NCBI GenBank assembly: GCA_051294375.1
Contig: CM119263.1
Coordinates: 11,120,703-11,184,702, forward strand
Source: Paraspadella gotoi
Taxonomy: Eukaryota > Chaetognatha
Length of the DNA: 64,000 nucleotides
Direction: 5' to 3'
Below, in pieces: positions 1 to 11,761 of the stretch; the first letter of the stretch is position 1, and each line of letters starts with the position of its first letter. A program made the position numbers and the translations under genes. Under the pieces are notes generated by a model. It did no database searches, was not told the DNA's origin, and saw only the letters and a program-made list of their open reading frames with translations.

Positions 1-177
1 TTTATTCCAGAAGCGAAAAGGATTTTGTGAAACTGAACTTTATCGTCGTTGAATACGGAAATTCGGCGTTGGCATTCGGTTAGCGCGCGGGGGGGGCGCG
101 TTGACTCGATTTTATGGCGGAGAAAAAAAAAATCGGACCTGACCCTCTTCTGCCCCCCCCGCATTTCGCCCCCCCCC

Positions 178-3100
178 CTCCTACTCTTTTTAGCTTCACA
201 AAGGCCGCACCCAGCGCACGCGATTTCAATCGAGAGTAAATATTTACTTGCGCGGCGAAAAAAAATCGCGTTGAATTCGTTCTCTTCAGTCTTCATCCTC
301 TTAAGTTTGGAGAGAAGAAAAAAAAAATGACCCCGAGTCATCGATTTCGTCTTTTGGCTTTGATCACTTCTTTTCCTCTTTTCCTCTTCTCTCTCGTCTC
401 TGCTCTTTTCAACCTTCTCTGCCTTTTTCTCTTCCTTGTCCTTTTTATTTTTCCTATTTCTATTCCTGTCTCATTTCCTCCTTCTCCTTACCTTTTTCTT
501 TACTCCTTCTCCTCTTTTTATGCTTCCTTTTTCTCCATTCTCTTTCCTATTTCTTCTACTTCTCGCTTCTCCTTCTCCTTCTCTTCCTTTTTTCTTTGTC
601 CTTCCTTCTCTTTACCTTTTTCTCTTTCTCTCCTCTTACTTCGCTTCTCTTCGCTCTTTCTTTACTCCTATTGCTCTGCTTTTCTTTCTCTTCCCCTTTT
701 ACTTCTCAACTTCTCTTCTTTCTCTTTCTCTTCCTCTTCCATCCTTCTTGTTTTCCTCTTTTCACTTTTTCATTCTTAACTTCTTTTTTTGCTTTTTCTT
801 TCTCATTATTGTTGATATTACTCTTTGCGTCTCGCTTCCAGAAAAAGAAGGAGTTTGAGAAAATAACGGATGCCTCATTTCGTTTTTCCTTTTTTATTCT
901 GGACGTTTAAGCTTTTATTGCCATCAGGTTTTTCGACATCTTTTTAATCTCCACAGCAGTGACCCACAAAAGCCGGCACAAGTGACTCGGTCATACGACA
1001 TTTCGAGGAAAATCGAGGCGAAGGACGCGACGAGGACGACGTCAAACCAAAACCGAACGGAATCAGTGGTCGTCGGGATTAAGAAGAAAGTTTGAAGGGG
1101 AGAAGCATTGGGTGATGGGGGGGAATAGGGTGGAGGCTAGTGGGTGATGAAAAGATTGAAGTGATTGAACATTATTTTTTGCTTTGCCTATGGACCAAAC
1201 ATAATTAATGAATTTAAAATCCTTTTCAAAATTTTTTAGATAAACAGTATATTGCCAAATTCAATTATATGTAAGTAATATCCTTATTAAAATTGTTAAA
1301 TTTCAAAATATTTTTTTTTTATTTTGAAAAAACTGATTCGGATCGCGCTGTAAAAAACTAAGAAACTTATAAAATATGTTATATGATATTTTAATGTTTA
1401 GATCACAAAAAATGGACTAAATTTAAACCATATTATAAGTTTTTACACAGAGATAAAAAAAATAAGTCAGGAATTTTTATTCTTTTTTTATTTTTAAACC
1501 ATGAAGATGACGGAATTTTGATACATGTTTTATATTTCTTGATTCAACTTTTTATGAAGAATCTGAATCTATTAAAAAGTTTTATAAAAATTATTTTAAA
1601 ATTTACTATTTTTTAAGGATATTACTACAAATATATTATATTTTTGCTTTCGTTCCCGAGATAAATATTGAACGAAATTTTTTTTGGTACTATTAATCAT
1701 ACTATCTCACATCTAAATATTCAAATAAATTTTTGTTTCTTGAGTGCTCCCTCGTAGTGGAGGCGGAAGGGAAAAGGTGGTGGTGAGGAAGGGAAGAAGA
1801 GGGGGTGGAGTGGAAGGAAGAGGGAGAGGAGGTGGAGAGGAAGCGGGAATAGGGTTGAAGGAGAAGGGTAAAAGGAAGGAGGAAGCGGAAGAAGAGGAAT
1901 GAGGAGGAAGCGGTAGAGGATGGAGAGGAAGGGGAAGAGGGGGTGGAGAAAGTGGAAGCAGAGGGGTAGAATGAGGGGAATATGGGGTGGAGAGGCAAGG
2001 GAAAGAGGAGTGGAGGAAGTGGAAGCAGAGGGATGGTAGATTGAGGGGGAATAGGGTGGAGAGAAGGGGAGGAGGGCTTGAGGAAAGTGGAAGAAGAAGA
2101 GGTAGAGAAGGAAGGGGAAGAGTGGGAGGAGGAAAGGGAAGAGGGGGGTAGATGAGGGGGAAATAGGGGTGGAAGGAGGAAAGGGAAGAGGGGCGTGGAG
2201 GGAGGAAGGGGAATAATGGGTGTAGTTAGGAGGGGGGTAGTGGGGGTGGAGAAAGAAGCCGCGGAGAGAAGATGAGAGATGGTTAGGAGGGATGGGATNN
2301 NNNNNNNNNNNNNNNNNNNNNNNGTTGACGTCGTCCTCGTCGCGTCCTTCGCCTCGATTTTCCTCGAAATGTCGATGACCGAGTCACTGTGCCGGCTTTT
2401 GGTCACTGTGTGGAATTAAAAAGATGTCGAAAACCTGATGGCAATAAAGCTTAAACTTAAAGGGTCCCTAGAATAAAAAAAAAGAAAACGAAATGAGATC
2501 CGTTATTTTCTCAAACTCCTCTTTTTCTGGAAGCGAGACGAAAAGTAATCAAACCAAAATGAGAAAGAAAAAAGTCAAATGAAAAATGAAAAAGAGGAAA
2601 AGAAGGAGGAAGAGGAAGTGAAAGAGGAAGAAAAAAAAGAAGTGGAAGAGAAAGAGAAGAGAAAGTGGAAGATAAAAAGGAAGAGAAAGAAAAAGAGAAA
2701 TAGGATGTAAAGAAAGAGGAAGAGAAGGAGGTAAAGAGGAAGAAAGAGAAAAAGGAAGAGAAGGAGGAAAAGAAAAAGGAAGAGAAGGAGAAGGAGAAGG
2801 AGAAAGTAGAAGAAATAGGAAGAGAAGGAGAAAAAGGAAGATAAAAAGAAAGAGAAGGAGTAAAAGAAAAAGGAAGAGAAGGAGGAAAAGAGACAGGAAT
2901 AGAAATAGGAAAATAAAAAGGAAGGGAAAGAGAAAAAGGAAGAGAAGGTGGAAAAGAGAGAGAAAGAGAAGAAGAGGAAAAGAGGAAAAGAAGTGATCAA
3001 AGCCAAAAGACGAAATCGATGACTCAGGGTCATTTTTTTTTCTTCTCTCCCAAACTTAAGAGGATGAAGACTGAAGAGAAGATTCCAACGCGATTTTTTT

Positions 3101-3187
3101 CCCGCGCGTAAATATTTACTCTCGATTGAAAATCGCGGTGGCGCTGGTGCGGCTTTGTGAAGCTAAAAAGAGTAGGAAGGGGGGGGG
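178..3187. repeat. Inverted duplication with spacer
   Basis: 178-1046 (CT-rich, starting CCTACTCTTTTTAGCTTCAC) is present inverted at 2324-3187. The inner end of the right arm abuts the 25-N gap 2299-2323. The arms differ by many small indels. The spacer 1047-2298 is AT-rich then GGGA-rich. No gene: the long ORFs here are CT/GA low-complexity translations. Confidence 0.8.
2299..2323. other. Assembly gap (25 N)
   Basis: Run of 25 N, abutting the inner end of an inverted duplicate arm. Confidence 0.99.
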
Positions 3188-4074
3188 CGAAATGCGTCGT
3201 CGCTGTCGTCGCCAGGAGACATGGGGTAAGTACACAACTTTGAAAGGATCGAGAGCGTTGGGCCAGGGTAAGGGTGGGAAGGCAAGAGTGAATATTGACA
3301 TTGAACCAAGTTAAAACTTAAAAGCATAAAAAAAATAAAAAAAACCACTAAAATATATAATTATATATTATATAATAGTTTCTAGAATCAACCCAAACCT
3401 CCCTTTCCAACGTCCAACAACAACGATCACGAAAGATGAGCGATAGTCGATGAATGGAGTTCCGATGACCAGGCATTCCGAGAAAATTGGGAATAGAGAG
3501 AGTTATGGGGGAGTAATGATAAAATGAATAAGAATAAAGAAGGGGAAAATAATGTTCTGTTGTTTTAGGGAGAAACAATTTTGGTGAGGGGGTAATGTAC
3601 AAATATTGATATAATTGATGTATCAGAGGAGTACATGTTTGAGTGTGGTATAAGAATTTGAAAAGTTAAAATTATATAACATTTGATTAGAGGATAATAA
3701 AATGAGAGGAAAGCGGGGATGATAAAAAAAAGATGGCTCAGAGAAACGGGAGTAGGGAAATAAAAAGGAATAATTATATTGATAAGAAAGATTATTAAAG
3801 GATGAATGTGATAAATGCGAAAGTTGGGGAAAATAAATGAAAAGGAAAAGAGAATATATTCGAGGCATAAGTGGTAGGTAGGATAAGGTCATCCCACCAA
3901 ATATCTTACCTTTTTAAACATGGGAATAATACGAAGAAAGGGATCAGGGTTATTGATGACGAGTACGTATATAATCTTCTAGTGAGTCGCGGAAACCGGT
4001 ATTCTCTCGTTCTCTCTCTCGTTCTCTCTCTCTCTATCTCTCTCTCTCTCTCCTCTCTCTCTCTTCTCTCTTCT

Positions 4075-4119
<45 letters not shown>

Positions 4120-4162
4120 TTCTCCTCTCTCGCCCAATTTTACTTTTATGTAAAAAAATTTT

Positions 4163-4330
4163 TCTCGTTTATTTATTCCAGAAGGAAAAGGATTTTGTGA
4201 AACTGGAACTTTATGCCGTCGTGAATACGAAATTTCGGCGTTGGCATTGGGTAGCGCGCGGGGGGGGCGGTTGACTCGATTATGGCGGAGAAAAAAAAAT
4301 CGACCTGACCCTCTCTGCCCCTCTTCCTCC
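4163..4330. repeat. Direct duplicate of bases 1-155
   Basis: TTTATTCCAGAAG..AAAAGGATTTTGTGAAACT through GGCGGAGAAAAAAAAA at 1-155 recurs at 4163-4330 in the same orientation with small indels. This is the third piece of the scrambled repeat block at the window start. Confidence 0.75.
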
Positions 4331-4386
4331 ATCCCCGCCCCTCTGCCCCAGTCCGCGTCCCGTCTTGGGCCCACTCATCATGCGTC

Positions 4387-4411
4387 NNNNNNNNNNNNNN
4401 NNNNNNNNNNN
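4387..4411. other. Assembly gap (25 N)
   Basis: Run of 25 N between two inverted copies. Confidence 0.99.
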
Positions 4412-4448
<37 letters not shown>

Positions 4449-5359
4449 CCGGGTTTCCGGCTCCTGAAGGATTTTCGTCTCGTCTCATCCCCTGATCCCT
4501 TTCTTCGTTTTTCCCGGTTAAAAAGGTAAGTATTTGGTGGGATGACCTTTCCTACTCACCCTTTGCCTCGATATTTCTCTTTTTCCTTTTCATTTATTTT
4601 CCTCACTTTCGCATTTATCACTTCATCCTTTTAAATCTTTCTTTTTAATTATTATTCCTTTTTTTTTTCCTCTCTCCCGTTTCTCTGAGCCATCTTTTTT
4701 TTTATCATCCCCGCTTTCTCTCTTTTTTCCTCCAATCAATGTTTATATTTTCTTTTCATTCTTTCCCACCTCAACATGTCTCCTCTGATACTCAATTATT
4801 CAATATTTGTCTTACCCCCTCACCAAAATTGTTTCTCCCCTAAAACAACAGCTTTTTTTCCTTTCTTTTTCTTTTTTCTTTTTCTTTCCCCCAAAAAACT
4901 TTTTTTTTCTCGAAAAATCTTTTCTCGATTCGCTCTCGTAGTCTCCGCCTAATAGCACATTTCCACTTTCATATTTCCCTCTTCGTCATTTTAATCTTTC
5001 CGCCTCAAACCTGGAATTTTTTTTCGAGTTTTCTTCTTTAAAATATTTTCGGTCGGTCGGTCAGTTTGGCTACCATCAAGTCCTAAAAAAAATTATGTCA
5101 AGTGGAACTTTTCACGTTTCTTACAGACATCTAAATATGACATTAAACAAAGTGTTTTATCGAAGCCAAACTTCGTCCTCACCATTTTTTTCACTTTCTC
5201 ACTAATCTTTTCTTCTTTCATTTCCTCTCCTCTCTTTTTCGTCTTAACCCTCGACCTTCGAACATCTTTCGCTATTATCCATTAGTCTCGAGCGCGTCGG
5301 CTCGCGAGCGGATTCGCGCCACTGCATTAAAGTAATAAAACGACAACTAATAATGATAA

Positions 5360-5452
<93 letters not shown>

Positions 5453-5453
5453 T
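5360..5453. repeat. (TAA)n microsatellite
   Basis: About 30 uninterrupted TAA units; the apparent poly-Ile ORF across it is an artefact. The flanks 4860-5360 and 5454-5820 are pyrimidine-rich with no coding signal. Confidence 0.98.
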
Positions 5454-5818
5454 CCTCGATTTTTCATTAATTTTCTTTTCCCATTTCCTCGATCTTCCAT
5501 CGGTGAGCGGCGGCGATGTTTTCCATTTTCCCGCCCTTCATTGCCCGGATCCATTTCACATCCTCCTCGACTTCTTTTTTTTCTTTCCATCTTCTTCTCG
5601 AAGGTAGGAGCCTCTATTTCCTTCTCCTACCTTCGCTTTCAACTTCTTTTTCCTACATTTTTTATCTTCCTAAATCTTCGTCTGGTTTCATGCCCTTTTT
5701 TTTCTCTCGTTTTCATTAATTCGAACTTGATCCCATCCTGACTCTATTTGTTCTCATCTTTCCTCTCTCTTCTTCGAAACCTTGCCCCACCCTCTTTCGC
5801 ACCCATCCTCTCTCTCGT

Positions 5819-5821
<3 letters not shown>

Positions 5822-5894
<73 letters not shown>
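5822..5894. repeat. (CT)n microsatellite
   Basis: About 36 CT units followed by interrupted CT sequence. Confidence 0.97.
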
Positions 5895-5899
<5 letters not shown>

Positions 5900-5977
5900 C
5901 TGTCTCTTCTCTCTTCACCTCTCACTCCTCTTGTCGGTTATTCAGACAATAACTTGATTAGCGCCGATGAAAAACCC

Positions 5978-6116
5978 GTGGATCCGGGGTTCTCGTGTCG
6001 ACGTCGACATCCGGGCTTCTCTTTTTGTCTTAGACATCCGGGGTTTTCCGTCTCTTGGTCGACATTCGGTGTTTACGGTCTCTTCGTCTACTACATCCGG
6101 GGTTTCATGGTCGACG
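5978..6116. repeat. Degenerate minisatellite, unit about 28 bp
   Basis: Five diverged copies of GACATCCGGGGTTTTC-type units at about 5980, 6006, 6033, 6061 and 6090. Open in several frames (repeated PGFS-like peptide), but without other coding support. Confidence 0.6.
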
Positions 6117-6119
6117 ATG

Positions 6120-8029
6120 GTTTTGGGCAAGGGAAACAATAAAGACCGTCTTTACTCTTCAATGAGTCCCTATCATTTGTTGCAATTTTCAAACGCGAGA
6201 CGCGCCCATCAAAGTTCCGTTCATTTTTATGACGAAGAAAAAAAATGATGTGTTCCACATTGAAATTAGGTTTTGGCTCTAAATCCCCCAAATTTTTCAC
6301 AGGAACGCCCGCAATCGGTAATGGAATATGGATTATGGAGTCTCGAAATGTAAATTACATTGAGAGTCATAACTCGATCCGCCGGCGAAGACCGGGAGTC
6401 GGCGAGACGAAAAGAGGAATGAAGGCAAAAACGAAATCGTGAATAGAGGATAAGGAAATAAGGAAAGCTCCAAATTAAACGATCTCGTTGTGTCTAATCT
6501 GTTATAAAAAGGCTATTTATAGGGAAAAAAAACATGAATAAAATAACAGATTCCAAACGTTAGTTGCTGGGAAAAAAGATCGTCTCTCGAAAATGGAAAA
6601 AAAAAAGTAACTGATAACCTCGATTGGCAGACGTTTCCGCTTCAACGGGATTCCGTTCGTGTGCAGAATTCCAAAACTTTTACTTTTATTTGTTTTCTTT
6701 TTTAAACATTCACTCATTCGTTCTTTTATTTATTTATTTATTTATTTTTATTTATTTAATTGTTTATTCATTTATTTATTTATTTATTTATTTTTTTTTT
6801 AAATTTATTTATTTGTTTATGAAATTGGTACAATCAATATAAAAATTCATTTATTTATTTACTTATTTAATAATTTATTAAGAAGAAAATACTTCAGCTT
6901 ATATAATACATATTAATATTATATATATATATATATATTACTTAATAATTTTATTCGTTCACCAATTTCTAGCGACAGAATCTTCTTCTTCTTCACGAAA
7001 TTCACAAGAGGCACCAAAGACGTTGACGGCGCCATCGTTGTCTCTCTTTCTTTGATCCGACTCCGCGCAGGTCATGCGTGTGATTGCCACATGTGCGTAT
7101 TATGCGCAAGTCTTGCGCGTAATTGAGACGAGACTGCGTGCGCGAGACCGAATCTTTCTCGCTCCACCCAATCCTCTGCTCCCTCTACCGGATCCCTCCC
7201 GCGTCACACACAACCGACGCCCTTACCTTCGCACGCCCACTACAAAGTCTCGAAGACGTAACTACCTTCCCGAGGTCGCACGCAATTTCGCGTGCACGCG
7301 GGCCTTTTCTCCGATTGAACTCGCCGCCTCTGATCCACTATCTTTCTCTCTCCAATCAGATTTTTTTTTTTTTAGTTCTCTTCGTTTCCTCCTTTAATCC
7401 TTTGTCGATGGGCCTCGCCATCTTGATTTTTCTAGCCGATAAGCGTCGTTCTACGTTCTACTACGTCTCCGCGATACGTCACTTTGCGACCTTTCGTCGG
7501 ATTTGATGCGTAACTTGTCATTTCTACTAGATTTTCTTTGTACGCAATGAATTTTTTTGCCTTTTATTAGCCGGCGAGCTGAGTTAGTTTGTTCTTCAAA
7601 TTCGTTATTTGATTATTATGAAAAATGCAAAATTACTTGTTTCACTATTTTAAGTATTATATTTTTTATATTCATTGAGAGAAAAAAAGTTTTTATTGAA
7701 TTACAAACAACGATTTTATTTGTACATATGCGGACATGTTTCGACGCTATTTTTGAGCCATCATCAGCGCTTTTGACATTTGTGGCTCGAAAATAGAGTC
7801 AAAAAATGTCCGCATGTGTACAAATAAAATCGTTGTTTGTAATTCAATAAAAACTTTGTTGTCTTAAATTTAAATCGCCAATGAAAGAAAGGATTACACC
7901 TAATATTCATTATAAATTCTATATTTTTTATTTTTATTATTATTATTATTTTATATTAATTTTGGTTTTTGATAATCTAAATTTTATAATATTATATTAT
8001 TAATGGGAGAGGTTTGTTAGTTTTAGTTT
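6120..8029. other. No gene seen; AT-rich and simple repeats
   Basis: Contains a (TTTA)n-like block at 6723-6870, a (TA) run near 6920-6938, a GC-richer stretch at 7030-7330 with ORFs that look accidental, and the hairpin at 7686-7857. No splice-bounded conserved protein segment was recognised. Confidence 0.6.
7686..7857. repeat. Near-perfect hairpin (MITE-like), 75-bp arms
   Basis: Arms 7686-7760 and 7782-7857 are reverse complements with a handful of mismatches, around a loop of about 21 bp. The outer part contains ATTGAATTACAAACAACGAT. No ORF. This looks like a fold-back or miniature inverted-repeat element; target duplications are not clear. Confidence 0.7.
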
Positions 8030-11000
8030 TTTTTTATTTTGCTATCATTTGGCAACAAGATAATTTGGGATTTTCTTTCACTATCGTCACTGCCCGTTTT
8101 CCCCAGGGCAAAAACAAACGACCGAGTTTATATACCCGTCAAGCTTCATTCCGAGGTTACCCCCTCGCTACTCTTGCATTTTGACCAAGGCGCGATTCCG
8201 TATTCAGTATTCACGATGTTTTCCCCTTCGCGTAAGACCAACTCTTAATTATCTATTCATCATTCACGAACTGACAGCCCACGTTCTTTCTCGTTCATCT
8301 CTCTCTTTCTCTTCCGTCTACCTTTCTATGGACTTCAGGAATTCCGTGGGCGGCCGTTCAGCCGTCTGGGTCCCCTTGCCGCCTCCCACATGACAGCGCC
8401 TTCTGCGAGACTAGTGTCTCTCTCTCTCTCCAACTCTTAGTCTAAAGCCAATGCCGAAAGTCAGGAGATCGATTCCCGACAAACTGCGCATAAAAAAAAA
8501 GCCTCTCATATTCCACCTGATTGGAGACGATTTCCATTACCCACCTCGACTCAACACCGCCGCCCCCGACCTCTCCCGACCTCCCCCACTCCGCAAGTCC
8601 ACCCCCGTAGGCCTTTTAACCCTCCGCAACCCCCGCTGATTAATACCGGTCTCATCCCTCACCCACCCCAGCTTCGTCGCGGGCTCGTCCGACCACCGGT
8701 GCTTCGCTACTACAACGTCGCTGATTAATCCTCGACCGTTTGAGCGAATAATTGCCCCGCATTCAATCCCGTTCTGTCACGTTCCCCCGGGGGGACGACG
8801 GCGAGGGGAGAAGGGCCGGGAGATTGGGGAGGACAATGAAGGATTGGCGGTCAGACGCCGGGCGGATTCTCTGGTCGCCGAGAGTTTTATTGTCCCTTTT
8901 CCGCCTGACCACAGCTCTGTCCCCGTTTTTTTTCCCCTCTGGGTTGTCGTTTTAATCGTGCGCTATGGAGTGATTATATTTAAATGGACATATTTATGAC
9001 TAAATAGTAAAATATCAGTTAAATTAACATTTATTATAACGTTCGGGATTTCACATCCAGTATTTCATCTCCATTTTAATTTAAACCAGATCGCCTCGTT
9101 CAAAGTCCTGATCTTAATCAATTCTCTCTCTGTTTTCAATAAAAATCGGGAACATAAGCAGCTAATTCTCAAGTAAAAATTAAATTCGCCTCTTTAAAAA
9201 ATGATTCATTTTCGAATTGGAGATCGCTGCGGCAATTCATTCTTCCACAAAGAACGTTGGGATAATCCATCTGTTCTTTCAAGTGCTTTTTGACGTTCCA
9301 AATGGCTCTTTCAAAATTTAAAGACAAATGCCTATCTTTATATCATTAGAACTCTGCCACGCAAATTATTCAGAAGCCTATTTCTTATCAATATGCTTAA
9401 TTGCTTATTGCCTAAACATCCAAAGACGTACTCACTGAAAACCTCAGTAAGTTTATTACAAAACCGAATGGCAATCCATTTTCTCGGGTAAAAAAATTGT
9501 TGCAATTCGGCTCCGCCGGAAAAAAAAAATCCTTTTTTCTCCGTGACCATAAAGTTTCGCGCCAAATCAACCCAACGAGTCCCCAGTTCCCGTCCGGTTC
9601 GCTCCTTACAGAAGGCGGGGCGTCGATGACCCAATCCCGAAATTAACTCGTTGACCAACTGACTTTTTTTTTCTTTTCGCGTGACCTCAAGTCAACGAGA
9701 CCGAGTTTGAGACTCGCGCCCTGGCCATTGGCCACCTCAGCACCTGCCACTCACGTCTTCGGACTCCCACTCAGTTCTTTTCGATCCCATCTCTCCCTCT
9801 CACCTCTCCGTCAACGCCCCGCCCGCTTACCCTCTCCGCCAACCCTCGATCGCCGTGGGCTTCATGGCGAGCCAACCCATATAACTCGGCAAAAAGTCGT
9901 TCCTCCAGGTGCTTAAGTGTTTCTCCTCATATTATTCCACTTTTTTTTACCTCTGGCCCTTTTCCCATTTTTTTCTCTTTCTTTCTCTTTACTTTCTTTT
10001 TTTTTTCACCCTCTCCTTTTTTTTTACCCTTTCTCTGACGATTTATGGACTAAACGATCCTGTGATATTTATCCCTCGGCGCTTCGAGCCGAGTTTTTTT
10101 CGCGAAATTATGCACGAATTACTCTTTTATTTAGCTTCGGCCCTCGGGGTTTTTTTTTCAAACTATATTACCAGAAAATGGGGAGAAAATTTTAGAAAAG
10201 AAAGGAAAAAAAAATGGGGACGAACGTGAAACTTGAATAAAAGATTCTTTTATGGGAGGTTAATAGTGCGGGAAAAAACTTTTTTGTGATTCTTAAGAAA
10301 AAGGTTTTTTTTTCGCTCTCTTCCTTCCTTTTTTTTTCCTTTCTTTTTTTCACACACATACTCGCGCTCTCACACACATGCTCACAAAAGATATGGGCAC
10401 AGCTTACATCCGCCCCTTCTTCCGGGGAAAGCCACCATTTAACCCCTAATGAAGGTGAGTAAAAAGCCATTTTGCGGAGAAGGGGAGTAATCTGTGTGTG
10501 TGGCTTCGGTTCGACACAAAAGAAATAATTAGTGGCTAAAGAAATATTTCCAGGTGCGAGCATTAGTGAATTAGGAATAGAGGTACAATTAAGAGTGGTG
10601 ATCCTGAGTTTAAGTAGATTTAAATATATTAAATCCAAGAAAAATAAAAAAATTATATTAAGATTCGGATTTTAAATATACATACTTTAATAGAAACAGC
10701 TCTTTCTTTGGCTTTTTGATACCGGCATATAGATCCTAATTTTTTTTTTCATTTGATTTCTTTCGTCTGTTCAACCTTTCTTCTTTGTCACTTCTTAAAT
10801 TGTATTTATTCACTAGTTTTACTTTTTTTGGTTTATTTCTATTTTTTATTTTTTTTCATTAGTTAAATTTGGTTTTTATTTTTCTTTGTTTTCGTTTCTG
10901 TTCTTTCTTTATTTTTCTCATTTTATTAATCTCTTTCTTTTGTGATATATTCCTTTTCGTTTCCGTTGTGTTTTAAAATTAGAAGAAGTTTGTAAATGGA

Positions 11001-11044
11001 CTTTGTTGTTGTCGTGTTTGGTTTTTCGTTGTTGATTTCACCAA

Positions 11045-11121
11045 AGAAGTTTGAAATTGAATTTTAAACAACGATTTAATATGAAATAAAAATCGTTGTA
11101 GAAATTACAATTTCAAACTTC
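11045..11121. repeat. Hairpin related to the one at 7686
   Basis: GAAGTTTGAAATTGAATTTT followed by AAACAACGATTT is mirrored downstream, ending AATTTCAAACTTC, with arms of about 32 bp. It shares the TTGAATT..AAACAACGATTT core with the hairpin at 7686. A mirrored copy near 12440-12515 belongs to the other arm of the surrounding palindrome. Confidence 0.6.
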
Positions 11122-11689
11122 TTCTAATCTCTTTCTTTATAATTTTCTCTTTTTAACTTCCTTCTTTCATCCATCCAAGTTGCATGTTTGATTTAAAAGT
11201 CGCCGCAAGCTTCGAACGTCTCGTAAAGTCGGATCTTTTAATTACTCTTCTCAGCGGGAAAAAAAAAAATTAAATGGAGCTTTTATATTCTGAGGATAAA
11301 ATTTAAAAAAAAATAAGTTTTTTTGTTTGATCGTTCTTTTTCAAGTTCACGAGACAAAAAGAAGTAAAAAGAGGAATCCTAGTTGATAGACCTTATCACC
11401 TTATCACCTAACGGTTTCTTGACGATTTATATAAAAAAAAACATCAAGTAATTGAAATAATATAAAATTTTTGTATTTGATATGAATGTCAATTTGCTGA
11501 CTGGTGAATGGTGAGGGTAAATTTGATTAAATTTTGCGGAGAGAAACGGAGAAATGCAGACAGATTTATTAATCTTTTGTAAATTAACGGAATTAGTTTT
11601 TTTGCCTTTGTCTTAGAGGGAGAACTCAAAAGTTGTCTCGCTTGATCGTAATCACGAAGATTGGCCACACACTTGTTGACAACGACAAC

Positions 11690-11690
<1 letters not shown>

Positions 11691-11758
<68 letters not shown>
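11691..11758. repeat. (CT)n microsatellite at the palindrome centre
   Basis: About 34 CT units between the two arms of the 7.7-kb palindrome. Confidence 0.97.

Positions 11759-11761
<3 letters not shown>

Larger units (their letters stand above)
3558..4852. repeat. Inverted duplication beside a gap
   Basis: 3558-4015 is repeated inverted at about 4440-4852; TATTTGGTGGGATGACC is at 4532 and its complement near 3885-3910. The centre holds the 25-N gap 4387-4411. Indel-type differences as in the larger palindromes. Confidence 0.75.

Noticed and set aside
327-910. Several overlapping ORFs rich in Phe, Ser and Leu
   Set aside because: Translations of a pyrimidine-rich tract, open in several frames at once, with no conserved motif.
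1702-2406. 234-codon minus-strand Pro/Ser-rich ORF crossing a gap
   Set aside because: GGGA-repeat translation running through 25 N; no support.
9338-9658. 106-codon minus-strand ORF in the left palindrome arm
   Set aside because: The mirrored arm breaks the frame repeatedly and no family is recognisable.
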